Shown piece after piece: positions 13,956 to 22,546 of a DNA stretch of 22,769 nt. Positions within the stretch are counted from its first letter, which is position 1. Every line of letters begins with the position of its first letter. This stretch comes from DASRHY01 sp046765875 (GTDB taxonomy: Bacteria; Actinomycetota; Actinomycetes; Propionibacteriales; Kribbellaceae): NCBI GenBank assembly GCA_046765875.1, contig JBKPSJ010000098.1, positions 1 to 22,769 of the forward strand, given 5' to 3'. A program made the translations under genes and the position numbers. The notes under the pieces are model-generated. The model did not search any database, was not told the DNA's origin, and saw only the letters and a list, made by a program, of their open reading frames with translations.

Positions 13956-14576
13956 ATGCAAGCGCTGAAGAACCTGCTCTCCCACGTGCCGGCGTACCTA
14001 ACGCTGCAGAAAGTCGTGGGCGCCGACCGGCTCCGGTACCGGTGTATCGAGACAGCGAAGCTGAAGCCGGGCGACACCGTTCTCGACGTCGGCTGCGGCC
14101 CCGCGTACTACTTCGAGAAGCTGCCGCAGCCGATCCAGTACCACGGTTTCGACACCGAGCCCCGGTACGTCGAGTGGGCGAACAAGAAGTGGGCCGGCCG
14201 CGGCGCCACCATCCACCTGGGCATCTTCGACGACGAGCAGGCGGCGAAGCTGCCGAAGGTCGACGCCGTACTGCTGCTCGGGCTGCTGCACCACCTGTCC
14301 GACGACGAGTCGCTGCAACTGCTCGAGCTGGCCGGCCGGGTGCTGGCGCCGGGTGGCCGGGTGGTCAGCGTCGACACCTGCTTCGAGCCCACCCAGGGCC
14401 GGGTGTCGCGCTGGATGTCGGAGAACGACCGCGGTGAGTTCGTCCGCGAGCCCAAGGAGTTCGAGGACCTGGCCCGCAGCGCGTTCGCCTCGGTCGAGGG
14501 ATACGTCGAGCGCGAGGCCACCCGGATCCCGGGCAGCCACTGGATGATGACCAGCGCAGAGCCGCTGACGGCCTGA
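13956..14576 (+). CDS. Class I SAM-dependent methyltransferase
   Basis: 206 residues. SAM-binding motif I is VLDVGCGPAYY (42-52); GFDTEPRYVEWA (64-75) carries the acidic residue binding the ribose; LLLGLLHHLSDDES (106-119) and LAPGGRVVSVD (130-140) are the later motifs of small-molecule methyltransferases. ATG 13956 has GAGGA about 10 bases upstream; an in-frame TTG at 13920 adds 12 residues without a ribosome site. It follows pseI on the same strand, so a sugar or nonulosonic acid hydroxyl is a sensible substrate, but a lipid or quinone is not excluded. The gene ends 15 bases before a strong convergent hairpin. Confidence 0.88.
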   Translation: MQALKNLLSHVPAYLTLQKVVGADRLRYRCIETAKLKPGDTVLDVGCGPAYYFEKLPQPIQYHGFDTEPRYVEWANKKWAGRGATIHLGIFDDEQAAKLPKVDAVLLLGLLHHLSDDESLQLLELAGRVLAPGGRVVSVDTCFEPTQGRVSRWMSENDRGEFVREPKEFEDLARSAFASVEGYVEREATRIPGSHWMMTSAEPLTA

Positions 14577-14590
14577 GCCAACCGCCTGAA

Positions 14591-14614
14591 GTACCTGATC
14601 AGCCGATCAGGTAC
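14591..14614. terminator. Convergent-gene hairpin, 10-bp perfect stem with 4-base loop
   Basis: GTACCTGATC (14591-14600) and GATCAGGTAC (14605-14614) are exact reverse complements around AGCC. It lies between two convergent genes and contains the last codons (Tyr-Leu-Ile-Gly-stop) of the leftward gene. No T-tract follows on either strand, as is usual in high-GC genomes. It probably ends transcription from both sides. Confidence 0.65.
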
Positions 14615-15777
14615 CAGGCCACGCCCGGGCGGCGGAGCTCGGGGGCGGAGAACAGCTCGTCCTCGGCCGCGTCGACGCGGATCACGCTCGGCTCGCGCAG
14701 CGGGCCGGGCGCGGCGATCTCAAGCTCGCCGTCACAAAGCAGCTTGACAGGAAGCGTCTGCTCGGCGCCCGAGTACAGGCCGGCCAGCCGTACTCGCAGC
14801 CGGCGTTCGCGGACCAGATCGGCCAGCAGCCCGGCGACCACGGTCGCCTCCGGGAACGCCGACGGGCCGGACCTGGAAGTCGGCCGGGTCGAGCTCGCGG
14901 AACCGCTGATCTCGAGCTCCGGGCGTTCGCCGCGCAACTCCTTGCCTTGGCCGTCGAGTCGTCCCTCGGCGGCGGCGCGGGCGCGTAGCCCGGCCATCCA
15001 CCGGCCGACCCGGAAGCGCGGTCCGGGCGGCGGCAGCGGCCGGCCGTGCGGTATCCGGCTGCCGACGTTCGGCGAAGGCGGCAGCCCCACAACCGAGGAA
15101 CGTGCCTGAGCGCGCTCGAGATCCTCCGACCCCGTGCCCGAGCCGGTGTCCAGTCGCAGCCGCCAGGCCGGCGCCGAATCGATCTGCGACGGCCCGACCA
15201 CGAACAACCCCAACGACACCGGCGCGGTGGTCGCCGGGGCGACCGGGGTCGCACCACCTGCGGCCAGCTCGACCTTGAGGACGGTGACGCCGATCGCCGG
15301 GTAGGGCGTGGTCGCCGCCGCCAGCCAGTCCGGCATCCGCGCCGCCGGCGCACCGGCCTCGATCACCAGCAGGCCTTCGGGATCGAGCTCGTCTGCACTG
15401 AGTTCGAACGACAGGCTGACCTCTTTCGGCTTGGTCCGCTTGCCCGGCAGCAGCACCGCGCCGCGCGGACGGCCCTGCGCGCTGATCGCCAGCAGCCGCG
15501 CCCCGGCCTTCGACCCCTCCGGCACCGGGGCCCGATCCTGCCACCAGGTGTCCGAACCCGCGTCCGCGCCGAAGGTGACTGTCACACCGGTGCGCTGCGT
15601 GGTCGGCTCGACCTTGAGGCCGAACAAGCCCGGTGAGCGCTGGAACCGGCCGGGCAGTTTGACGCCGCGCACGAGGCCGTCGATCAGGTGCAGCGCCGGG
15701 TCGTCGCCGCGGGTCAGCGTCATCGGAACCTGCACCGCGGCGATCGGTGCGTCGAACTCGGTCGTCAGCCGGTTCAC
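14599..15777 (-). CDS. Protein of unknown function coupled to a capsule-type glycosyltransferase
   Basis: 392 residues, not recognised. There is no signal peptide, no membrane segment and only one cysteine. The N-terminal 200 residues look beta-rich (VTVTFGAD, EVSLSFELSAD, LLVIEAGAP, LGLFVVGPSQID), suggesting a jelly-roll or carbohydrate-binding fold. A Pro/Arg-rich linker (about 235-290) leads to a second small domain ending in VAWYLIG. The start is GTG 15777, whose GTGA overlaps the stop of the upstream glycosyltransferase gene, so the two are probably translated together and act together. Codon use matches the neighbours. Cytoplasmic placement is likely. I cannot assign a function. Confidence 0.75.
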   Translation of the reverse strand: MNRLTTEFDAPIAAVQVPMTLTRGDDPALHLIDGLVRGVKLPGRFQRSPGLFGLKVEPTTQRTGVTVTFGADAGSDTWWQDRAPVPEGSKAGARLLAISAQGRPRGAVLLPGKRTKPKEVSLSFELSADELDPEGLLVIEAGAPAARMPDWLAAATTPYPAIGVTVLKVELAAGGATPVAPATTAPVSLGLFVVGPSQIDSAPAWRLRLDTGSGTGSEDLERAQARSSVVGLPPSPNVGSRIPHGRPLPPPGPRFRVGRWMAGLRARAAAEGRLDGQGKELRGERPELEISGSASSTRPTSRSGPSAFPEATVVAGLLADLVRERRLRVRLAGLYSGAEQTLPVKLLCDGELEIAAPGPLREPSVIRVDAAEDELFSAPELRRPGVAWYLIG

Positions 15778-17417
15778 ACAGCCACCTCCTCGTCACTGGT
15801 GAAGTCGGACCTGGTCAGCACGGGCTCGCGCCGCTCCCACATCCTGCTTACGGAGCTGAACAGCGGATCTGAGTCCGGTTCGACATGTTCCATCGTCGTA
15901 CGCAGCACCGTGAACAACTCGTCGGTGACGCCGAGCTCCCAGTGCTGGACGAACACCGACGGCACGTCCGTGGCGCTGCGGTAGAACCACATCCACAGCC
16001 GGGCCTTGTCCACCTGTTCGTCGGAGACCACCGGCCGGCCGGCCTTCAGCGCGGTCAGCGACTCCTCCATCAGCAGCCGGTAGTGGTCGGGGTCCCGTGC
16101 GACCGAGTCGAACCCGATCCCGCTCCACTCCGACCAGCCCGCCTGAACCACACCGACGCCGTACGCCGGAAGCTCGGCACCGACGCTGCCGCGGATCGTG
16201 ACGCCGAGGTCAGCCAGGCTCCAGATCATGTTGCGGCTCAGATCCATGCTCTTGGCGAAGGCGAGGTGGGCGCGCTCCCCACTCTGCCGGGCGACCATGT
16301 CGAAGGTGCCGCTGACGTCGAAGTCGGCCTGGTACGGGTGGTCGAGGAACAGCCAGTTCGCGTCGTCGCGGGATGCCGCCAGCCGGGCGGTGTACTCCAG
16401 CCAGTCGATGGGATCGGTGAACGCCTCGACGTTGGTGCCGAGGGCATCGGTCAGCGCGTGGTTGTACACGACGACGACCGGCTTGTCCGGGTTGAACCCG
16501 AACCGCTCCATCGCGTGCAGACGCAGAGCGGCCCGCTCGGCGGGCGTCGTCAGCTCGACGACCGAGACCGCACCACCGCCCCGCCACCACGCGGGCCGGC
16601 CGAGGTTCAACTTGTTGCGCCAGCTCACCAGCTCGGCGAACCGGTGCAACTCCTCACGGCGCGGCCAGACGTACGCGTCGAAGAACTCGGCGAGGCGTTT
16701 GGTGTGCTCGGCGCGGACCGGGGCGGACGGATCGGCGCCGGCCGAGAAGTGTCCATAGACCTTGAGGGTGCCGGTGAGCTGTACGTGCAGGACCGGTACG
16801 CCGGCTCGCATCGCCGCATCGACCGCGAAACCCCACCGGTCGTAGTCGACCATGCCGGTCACCAGCGCGACCGGCCGGAGTTCGCCGCACAGCGCTTCAT
16901 AGATCGTGGCGAAGGCCTCGGCACGGCGCCGGATCGCCTTGTACTGCCCAGTGCCAGGGTCGGTTCGGACGGTCCGCAGCAGCCGGGCGGCGGTTGCCGC
17001 GACGGCGCGATCGAAGACGGCCGGGTCGATCCCGCTGCCCAGGCCGGATGTGCCGAAGGTGCGATCCGCGACGGTGAAGGTGGCCGGCGGTGCGCCGGTG
17101 GCCAGCCGGCCGGCCAGGGCGTGCACGTCCAGCACATCGTCGGCCCCGTACGCCCGAGCGATCGCCTCCACGTCGGCCGGGTCCGCGTCGCCCGTGTGCA
17201 ATCGGTCCCAGTCCGGATCCGAGCCGGTCAGGACGACCAGCCGGGACGGCACGATCCGGCGGATGGCGTTCGCCGTGGCCAGGTTCCGCAACGTGAGCCG
17301 CAGGTCTGGGGTCATCGCCTCCACGAGGACCACCGGATCGGCGGGCGGCTGCGTGTTGCAGCGCCAGAACGTCCGGGCCGCGGCACAGAACGCGGGAAAC
17401 TCAGTCAACTCCGCCAC
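15774..17417 (-). CDS. Putative GT-B polysaccharide glycosyltransferase, capsule (KpsS/KpsC)-like
   Basis: 547 residues. The C-terminal half has the look of capsule-type transferases that use CMP-activated keto sugars: VVVVYNHALTDA (314-325), NWLFLDHPYQ (354-363) and IRGSVGAELPAYG (408-420), the last resembling the GSxGxEAxxxG loop that binds the nucleotide sugar. The N-terminal half (about 55-215) is a second Rossmann-like region with RPVALVTGMVDYDRWG and an AGVPVLHVQ strand. No membrane helices. The start is GTG 17417, with TATAAC 5 bases upstream and no usable ribosome site, suggesting a leaderless start. Given the pseudaminic acid genes nearby, transfer of a nonulosonic acid is an attractive but unproven role. 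Family assignment is by motif impression. Confidence 0.55.
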   Translation of the reverse strand: MAELTEFPAFCAAARTFWRCNTQPPADPVVLVEAMTPDLRLTLRNLATANAIRRIVPSRLVVLTGSDPDWDRLHTGDADPADVEAIARAYGADDVLDVHALAGRLATGAPPATFTVADRTFGTSGLGSGIDPAVFDRAVAATAARLLRTVRTDPGTGQYKAIRRRAEAFATIYEALCGELRPVALVTGMVDYDRWGFAVDAAMRAGVPVLHVQLTGTLKVYGHFSAGADPSAPVRAEHTKRLAEFFDAYVWPRREELHRFAELVSWRNKLNLGRPAWWRGGGAVSVVELTTPAERAALRLHAMERFGFNPDKPVVVVYNHALTDALGTNVEAFTDPIDWLEYTARLAASRDDANWLFLDHPYQADFDVSGTFDMVARQSGERAHLAFAKSMDLSRNMIWSLADLGVTIRGSVGAELPAYGVGVVQAGWSEWSGIGFDSVARDPDHYRLLMEESLTALKAGRPVVSDEQVDKARLWMWFYRSATDVPSVFVQHWELGVTDELFTVLRTTMEHVEPDSDPLFSSVSRMWERREPVLTRSDFTSDEEVAV

Positions 17418-17422
17418 GCCTC

Positions 17423-17428
17423 GTTATA
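17423..17428 (-). promoter_or_regulatory. Possible -10 (TATAAC) for the glycosyltransferase gene
   Basis: TATAAC on the minus strand ends 5 bases before the GTG start at 17417, so the transcript would begin at or beside the start codon. No -35 with good match was seen. This would give the glycosyltransferase and its coupled partner their own promoter, separate from the membrane-protein gene upstream. Confidence 0.4.
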
Positions 17429-17463
17429 TCGCAAGCCCGCCGCCACCGGTTGCCGTGTGCGCG

Positions 17464-19797
17464 TTATCGCAGCTGATAGATCTGCACCCCGCCGTTGTCG
17501 AACCGCTGGTCGGCGTACCGCCGCAGTCCCTCGGTGTCCGGGACGCCGAACCGCTGGTCGACGAACAGCCAGCGCACGCCGGCCGTCTTGAGAGCCTGCA
17601 TCGTGGCCGCGGACGGACCGACGATCGCGCGCTCGGTGACCTCGACCCGGTCCGGCCATGGCGACGACAGCATCGTGTAGTGGACGTCCGGCTGCTGGTT
17701 CTTCATGGATTGCTCCGTGTAGGCCCATCCCTCGATGAACGTCCGCCGGCCGCCGATGCCGCTGACCAGATAGCCGCGTGCGTCACACTGGCCGGGCGCT
17801 CGGGGCAGCTTGCACAGCGTGTTGGTCGCCACCACATCGTCGGCCGGCACGTTGTGCTCGACCCAGTCGGCCGCCTGGTTCTCCGCCGCCGTGAACGCGG
17901 GCCGGGCCTGGTTTCGTTGCGGTGAAGGTGTGTCCATAGCCAGAGCGTCGAGCACCGCGTGCGGCGGCCGGCCGGGCAAGACGAGGCCGAGCGCCGCTAC
18001 GGCGACGACGGTGACACCGAGTCCGCGGACGGCCGGCCGGGTGATCCGCAGCACCGTCCAGCCGATGACGGCCAGCAGCGTGATGACGGCGAACCAGAGC
18101 AGCGGTTCGGCGACAAGCCAGATGATCGCGTACCGGCCGTGCGGCGCCGGACCCACGTTGCCGAACAGGCGGATCATGCCAAGCACCATGACGGCCGGCG
18201 CCAACGTCGCGATCACGACGGTACGACGGGTCCGCCGCGACCGCCCGTGGAGACCTGCTGCTGCCACTGATGTCGTCAGCACGACGCCGAACGGAACGGC
18301 ACTGCCGAGGAAGTAGTTCTCCGCACCGCCGGGGTGATCGACCAGCACGTACCCGAGCCAGCCGCCGATGACCGCGCCCAGCAGCCACCAGTGGACGGGA
18401 TCGTTCCGGGTGCGCGGGACCACGACGGCCAGCAACGGTACGACGCACATCGCCATGGTCACGAGTGCGACCAGCAGCATCAGCATGGCCCACATGATCA
18501 CGTGAGCGTCGGCGTTCCGCAGTCCGGCGACGATCAGGCTGCCGCGTGGAACCGGGTAGGTGGTGTCGCCGGTGACGACCCTGTACCCGGGGAAGAGCCG
18601 CAGGAAGCCGAAGAGGCGGATACCGGTCCCGGATGTGCTGCCCGTCACGGTGCTTGCGGCGACGAAACCAAGCACGAGCAGACCCACGCAGGTCAGAAGG
18701 GTCGCCTTGGGCAACCGGCCGCTCCGGATCAGTAGGAACAGCGCTGCCAGCCCGGTCCCGACCAGCAGCAACGGGATCGTGGTCGGCTTCGACCCGGCCG
18801 ATGCGCACAGCAGCAACGCGACCGCGATCCATGCCCGCCGTGGTTGCCGGCCGAACAACACCGCCAGCAGGAGGATCGCGGCCGCAACGCACAGCAACGA
18901 GCCGTAGGTCTGGGTGGGGCTCAGGAAGACCACCGGCATCGGGCCGAAGCCGACGTACTGCCACAGCGCGACCCGGCAGGTGATGACGGTGACGACGACC
19001 GCGATCGGACCCGTCCACCAGGCCCGGCTGACCTGGCGCGCCAGGGCCGCGATGCACAGCGCTGTTGCGACCAGCAGCGGGGCGAACCACAGCCGGAACA
19101 CGATCAGCCGCGGATCGTCACCGCTGATATGAGCGGCGGACGCGAGGTGCGCATCGGCGAACCAGTGATAGTGCAGGGTCTCGCCGGCGACCTGGGGTAT
19201 CTGCGGTGGCACGTGCCGGCCGGCCTCCTGGACCAGCGACAGGTGCCACAGGAGATCCGGGTAATACGACGCCCCGTTCGGCGGAATGGTGATCGGCTGG
19301 ATGGCGCTGCCGTACCAGAACACGATCGCCGCCGAGATGACCGACGCGAGTCCGGCGGACCACCACAGCGACAGCCGAGGGGCCTCCGGCGCACGCCAGA
19401 ATCGCCGCAGCCGTGGCACCAGGAGGAATGTCACTGGCACTGCGAGCGCCCAGACGATCAGCATCCGCGGCAGACCCAGTGCTGTCCATATCGCCCACCC
19501 GGCCAGTTCATAGGCCAGTCCGACCGCTGTACCGACGCCGACGTCCTCGGCCGGCGTGCGCCGGCTGATCGTGCAGGCACGCAGCAACAGGACACCTGGC
19601 AAGGTCACGCAGCCGCCGAAGTAGGCCGCGTACCGGACGACGTCGAGCAGTGGCGCTCCCGACCGCTGGACCGTCCATACGCCAAGCACGAACGCCGCCA
19701 CCCAGATCGCGGCCACGGCAGGACGTGGGCGGGTACGCGGGGCGCGCAGATCAGCCGGCTGAATCAGCTCCGGGGTGCGAGGCGAGGTTTTGAGCAC
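17464..19797 (-). CDS. Large multi-spanning membrane protein, GT-C-like (paralogue A)
   Basis: 777 residues with about 14-16 hydrophobic helices covering roughly 27-620, then a soluble C-terminal domain of about 150 residues. The first long loop after helix 5 carries IPPNGASYYPDLLWH (171-185) and YHWFADAH (210-217), acidic/histidine-rich wording like the catalytic outer loops of GT-C transferases. The C-terminal domain has CDARG (671-675), EGWAYT (689-694), SPWPDR (712-717) and VRWLFVDQ. It is a clear paralogue of the next gene upstream (19865-22330). Probable role: transfer of a polyprenyl-linked sugar outside the membrane, or polymer assembly; not proven. The start is GTG 19797 without a strong ribosome site. 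A TCACC-GTA-GGTGA dyad (19818-19830) lies upstream. Confidence 0.75.
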   Translation of the reverse strand: MLKTSPRTPELIQPADLRAPRTRPRPAVAAIWVAAFVLGVWTVQRSGAPLLDVVRYAAYFGGCVTLPGVLLLRACTISRRTPAEDVGVGTAVGLAYELAGWAIWTALGLPRMLIVWALAVPVTFLLVPRLRRFWRAPEAPRLSLWWSAGLASVISAAIVFWYGSAIQPITIPPNGASYYPDLLWHLSLVQEAGRHVPPQIPQVAGETLHYHWFADAHLASAAHISGDDPRLIVFRLWFAPLLVATALCIAALARQVSRAWWTGPIAVVVTVITCRVALWQYVGFGPMPVVFLSPTQTYGSLLCVAAAILLLAVLFGRQPRRAWIAVALLLCASAGSKPTTIPLLLVGTGLAALFLLIRSGRLPKATLLTCVGLLVLGFVAASTVTGSTSGTGIRLFGFLRLFPGYRVVTGDTTYPVPRGSLIVAGLRNADAHVIMWAMLMLLVALVTMAMCVVPLLAVVVPRTRNDPVHWWLLGAVIGGWLGYVLVDHPGGAENYFLGSAVPFGVVLTTSVAAAGLHGRSRRTRRTVVIATLAPAVMVLGMIRLFGNVGPAPHGRYAIIWLVAEPLLWFAVITLLAVIGWTVLRITRPAVRGLGVTVVAVAALGLVLPGRPPHAVLDALAMDTPSPQRNQARPAFTAAENQAADWVEHNVPADDVVATNTLCKLPRAPGQCDARGYLVSGIGGRRTFIEGWAYTEQSMKNQQPDVHYTMLSSPWPDRVEVTERAIVGPSAATMQALKTAGVRWLFVDQRFGVPDTEGLRRYADQRFDNGGVQIYQLR

Positions 19798-19864
19798 AGC
19801 GCACGACCGATCTCATCTCACCGTAGGTGACCGTTGTCCTTAGTATGAGAGCAGTACCCACCGA

Positions 19865-22330
19865 TCAGCGACCACCAACCGCAGTCCCTGACGGCGGCGG
19901 TACGAGCTCGTAGACGAGGACGGACGGTTCCTCGTGCCGCAGCACTGCCAGCTTGCCGAGTGTTTGGACCGGCACGTCCCCCGCGAGCTGGTCAGCGAAG
20001 ATCCACCGCACGCCGTAGGTCGTTCGGAGGGTATCGATCACCTCGCGGTTGGGCGCGGTGAACAGCCGCTCGATGATGCCGGCCCGGTCCGGCCACGGCG
20101 ACGGCTGGAAGTGGTACGACTTGCCGTCCACACCCTGCTTGGCGAGCGCCTGCTGCGTATACGCCCAGCCCTCCAGCACCGTCTGCCGGCCGGCGAGCCC
20201 GCTGACGATGAACCCGCGGGCGTCGCACGGCGGTTGCCGGCGTGCCGGGTGACAGGCCGTATTGCTCGCGACGATGTCGTCCGGGCGCGAGTTCGCCTTC
20301 AGCCACAAGGCGGCCCGCTGCTCGTCCGGGTGCACCTGGTCGCCCGCAACCGTGCTGTCCCGCGTCGCCGGCCAGCCGTAGTCGCCGATGTATCGCAACG
20401 TGTTCCACTGCGCCGGGAACGACATCCCGATCATCGTCAGCACCGCGATACCCGTGCCGAGCCCGCGGATCACCCGCAGCCGCCAGCGCACCAGCACCCA
20501 TACGATCACCAGCACGACACAGGTCCCGACCAGCACGGCCATCGGCACCCCGAATGCCGCGATCCGGTCTTCGCGCGAGCCGTTCGGATCGGGCTTGTAC
20601 TGTGACGCGAACACGACCAGGAGCGTCCCGAGGGCCAGGCCGGCCACGATCACGATGGCGTGTGTGCGTCGCGAGCGGCCCCGCAGCGCAGCCACCACGA
20701 CCCAAGCGCTGGCCGCGGCGGCGAACGGCAGCGCTGTTCGCTGGAAGTAGATCTCGCCGGCCGACGGGTGATCGACCAGCAGCAGCCCCAGCCAGCCCGC
20801 AAGCACCGCGCCGATCAGGAACCAGGCCACCGGATCGCTCCGAGTGCCGCGAGCCGCGACAACCACGAACGAGGACAGCATGGTGAGCTGAGCGACCAGA
20901 ATCGTGGCGAGCACGACCAGCGCGCCCCAGTAAGCGATGCTGTCACTGTCGAGCAGCGACGGCAGGGTCCAGCCGGACCCCGCTGCCAGCGCGATGTCGC
21001 CGGTCGTCTGGCGGTATCCGGGCGCCGACCGAACGATGCCGAACAGCCGCAGGTTCGACCCGGCGGTACTGCCGACGACTGTATGCAACGTGACCAGAAT
21101 GGTCGCGCCGACGAGGATCGCGGCGCCGATGCTGCGCCATGGCAATCGCCGCTTGACGACCAGCTGGCACAGACCGGCCATGCCCAGCCCGCCGAGCAGC
21201 AGCGGCAGCCCGGTCGGTTTGGCGCCGCCCGCCACGATCAGCAGCGGAACGGCGAGGATCCACATCCGCCGTGGCGCCGGACCCCGGTAGAGGCCGTCCA
21301 TGAGGAACACTGCCGCAGCCGCCGCCATCAGGGTCCCGAAGACCAGCGACGGGCTGTAGAAGGTGAACGGCGAGGAGCCCATCCCGGCCGGGATCGCCCA
21401 GACGTCGACGAACTGGCCGATGGACAACGACGCCGCCGCCAGCACGCCGGCCCACCACTTCCGGCTGACCTGCCGAGCCATCGCGGCGAACACGAGCAGG
21501 CTCACGGCCCAGATCGGCAGCGGCCACATTCGCAACAGCACCAGTTCGGATGGCAGGCGGGTGATGTCGACGCCCGCGGCCATGTCCGCGTTGGCGAACC
21601 AGTGATAGTCGAGTGCATGCCCGGACACTTGCGGCAGGCCCGGCGGAACGCTGTGCACCGCCTGGTTGACCATCGAAAGGTGGTACAGCAGGTCGGAGTA
21701 GAACGCCTTCCCGTTCGGCGGAAGCACGGTGGCGGCCATGCCGAGGTAGAGGCCGGCCAGCAGGGCGAGGGTGACGGCCAGGGCCACGCCCCAGTGCCAC
21801 GCCACCGGAACCCGGGGCGGCCGGCCGATACGCCAGTACCGATGCAGCGGCCGCGCTGCCACGAAGACCACCACCACCAGCGCGGGCCAGGCAGCCAGGT
21901 AGCCCTCTACCCCGATGGCGGTGAACAGCGCCCAGCCGATGAGTTCGTAGACCAGGCCGACCGCGGCGCCGAGCCCGACGTCCTCCGGCCAACTGCCGGT
22001 GCTGCCGCACAGTGCGCGCAGCAACAAGATGCCGGGGAGCACGACGCCGAGCAGGAAGTACAGCCCGTAGACCGCGATCTGGCCGGTCTGCACATCGAGG
22101 AACCTCAGCCCGCCGGCGATCACGGTGACCGGAATCAGCCAGGGCAGGAATCGCAGCGTCGGGTCGCGAAATCGCGCCACGTCACGGTCGAACGGCCGAA
22201 AACGCGCAAGGTCGGGGAACCGTGACACGGTGTAGCGCAGTCTCGACCGCAGACCCGGGGCCTCGGCCGCCGCATCACGTCGACCGTCGCTGCGACGAGC
22301 CAGCAGGCCGGGGTACGGACCCTCCCCCAT
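19865..22330 (-). CDS. Large multi-spanning membrane protein, GT-C-like (paralogue B)
   Basis: About 821 residues from ATG 22330, which has GGAAAGG about 10 bases upstream; an in-frame GTG at 22360 adds 10 residues without a ribosome site. It has the same architecture as the 17464-19797 protein: a charged N-terminus, about 14-16 membrane helices, a loop with LPPNGKAFYSDLLYH and YHWFANAD, then TxGSTAGSNLRLFG, PGYRQTTGD and LVDHPSAGEIYF, and a C-terminal soluble domain with CDARG, EGWAYT and SPWPDR. One difference: the D of the YHWFAD motif is N here, so the two may differ in activity. The gene starts divergently from a GT2 gene. Its function is inferred to be envelope glycan assembly. Confidence 0.75.
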   Translation of the reverse strand: MGEGPYPGLLARRSDGRRDAAAEAPGLRSRLRYTVSRFPDLARFRPFDRDVARFRDPTLRFLPWLIPVTVIAGGLRFLDVQTGQIAVYGLYFLLGVVLPGILLLRALCGSTGSWPEDVGLGAAVGLVYELIGWALFTAIGVEGYLAAWPALVVVVFVAARPLHRYWRIGRPPRVPVAWHWGVALAVTLALLAGLYLGMAATVLPPNGKAFYSDLLYHLSMVNQAVHSVPPGLPQVSGHALDYHWFANADMAAGVDITRLPSELVLLRMWPLPIWAVSLLVFAAMARQVSRKWWAGVLAAASLSIGQFVDVWAIPAGMGSSPFTFYSPSLVFGTLMAAAAAVFLMDGLYRGPAPRRMWILAVPLLIVAGGAKPTGLPLLLGGLGMAGLCQLVVKRRLPWRSIGAAILVGATILVTLHTVVGSTAGSNLRLFGIVRSAPGYRQTTGDIALAAGSGWTLPSLLDSDSIAYWGALVVLATILVAQLTMLSSFVVVAARGTRSDPVAWFLIGAVLAGWLGLLLVDHPSAGEIYFQRTALPFAAAASAWVVVAALRGRSRRTHAIVIVAGLALGTLLVVFASQYKPDPNGSREDRIAAFGVPMAVLVGTCVVLVIVWVLVRWRLRVIRGLGTGIAVLTMIGMSFPAQWNTLRYIGDYGWPATRDSTVAGDQVHPDEQRAALWLKANSRPDDIVASNTACHPARRQPPCDARGFIVSGLAGRQTVLEGWAYTQQALAKQGVDGKSYHFQPSPWPDRAGIIERLFTAPNREVIDTLRTTYGVRWIFADQLAGDVPVQTLGKLAVLRHEEPSVLVYELVPPPSGTAVGGR

Positions 22331-22510
22331 TAACTGAGCACCTTTCCGCCGGACACGCACTGCAGGCTACTTGACCCCTGTTAGCGAGATGCGCGGTAAT
22401 CGAGAATGGTTGTCTAGTCGAACACATTCCATGTCGTCACCCGACCGGTCCCGTGGCTCTACAGCGTGCTAACGTCTGCTGCTCGTCCGGTCGACTGGGA
22501 CGGGGGGATC

Positions 22511-22546
22511 ATGGCCAGTCATCGCGCTGCGGGGAAAGGTCCATGA
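22511..22546 (+). CDS. Possible 11-residue leader frame before the GT2 gene
   Basis: ATG 22511 after a GGGGGG tract encodes MASHRAAGKGP and stops at TGA 22544-22546, overlapping the ATG of the next gene by 4 bases (ATGA). The downstream gene also has its own GGGGAAAGG ribosome site inside this short frame. It could help open or couple translation, or be chance. Confidence 0.25.
   Translation: MASHRAAGKGP

Noticed and set aside
15885..17591. 568-codon rightward open frame opposite the capsule-like transferase gene
   Set aside because: Composition (Arg, Gly, Asp, His-rich) and lack of motifs mark it as the antisense shadow of a gene with clear glycosyltransferase motifs.
20660..22225. 521-codon rightward open frame
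   Set aside because: Antisense to a membrane protein gene; its Gln/Arg/Pro/His-rich content is what antisense to hydrophobic codons gives.
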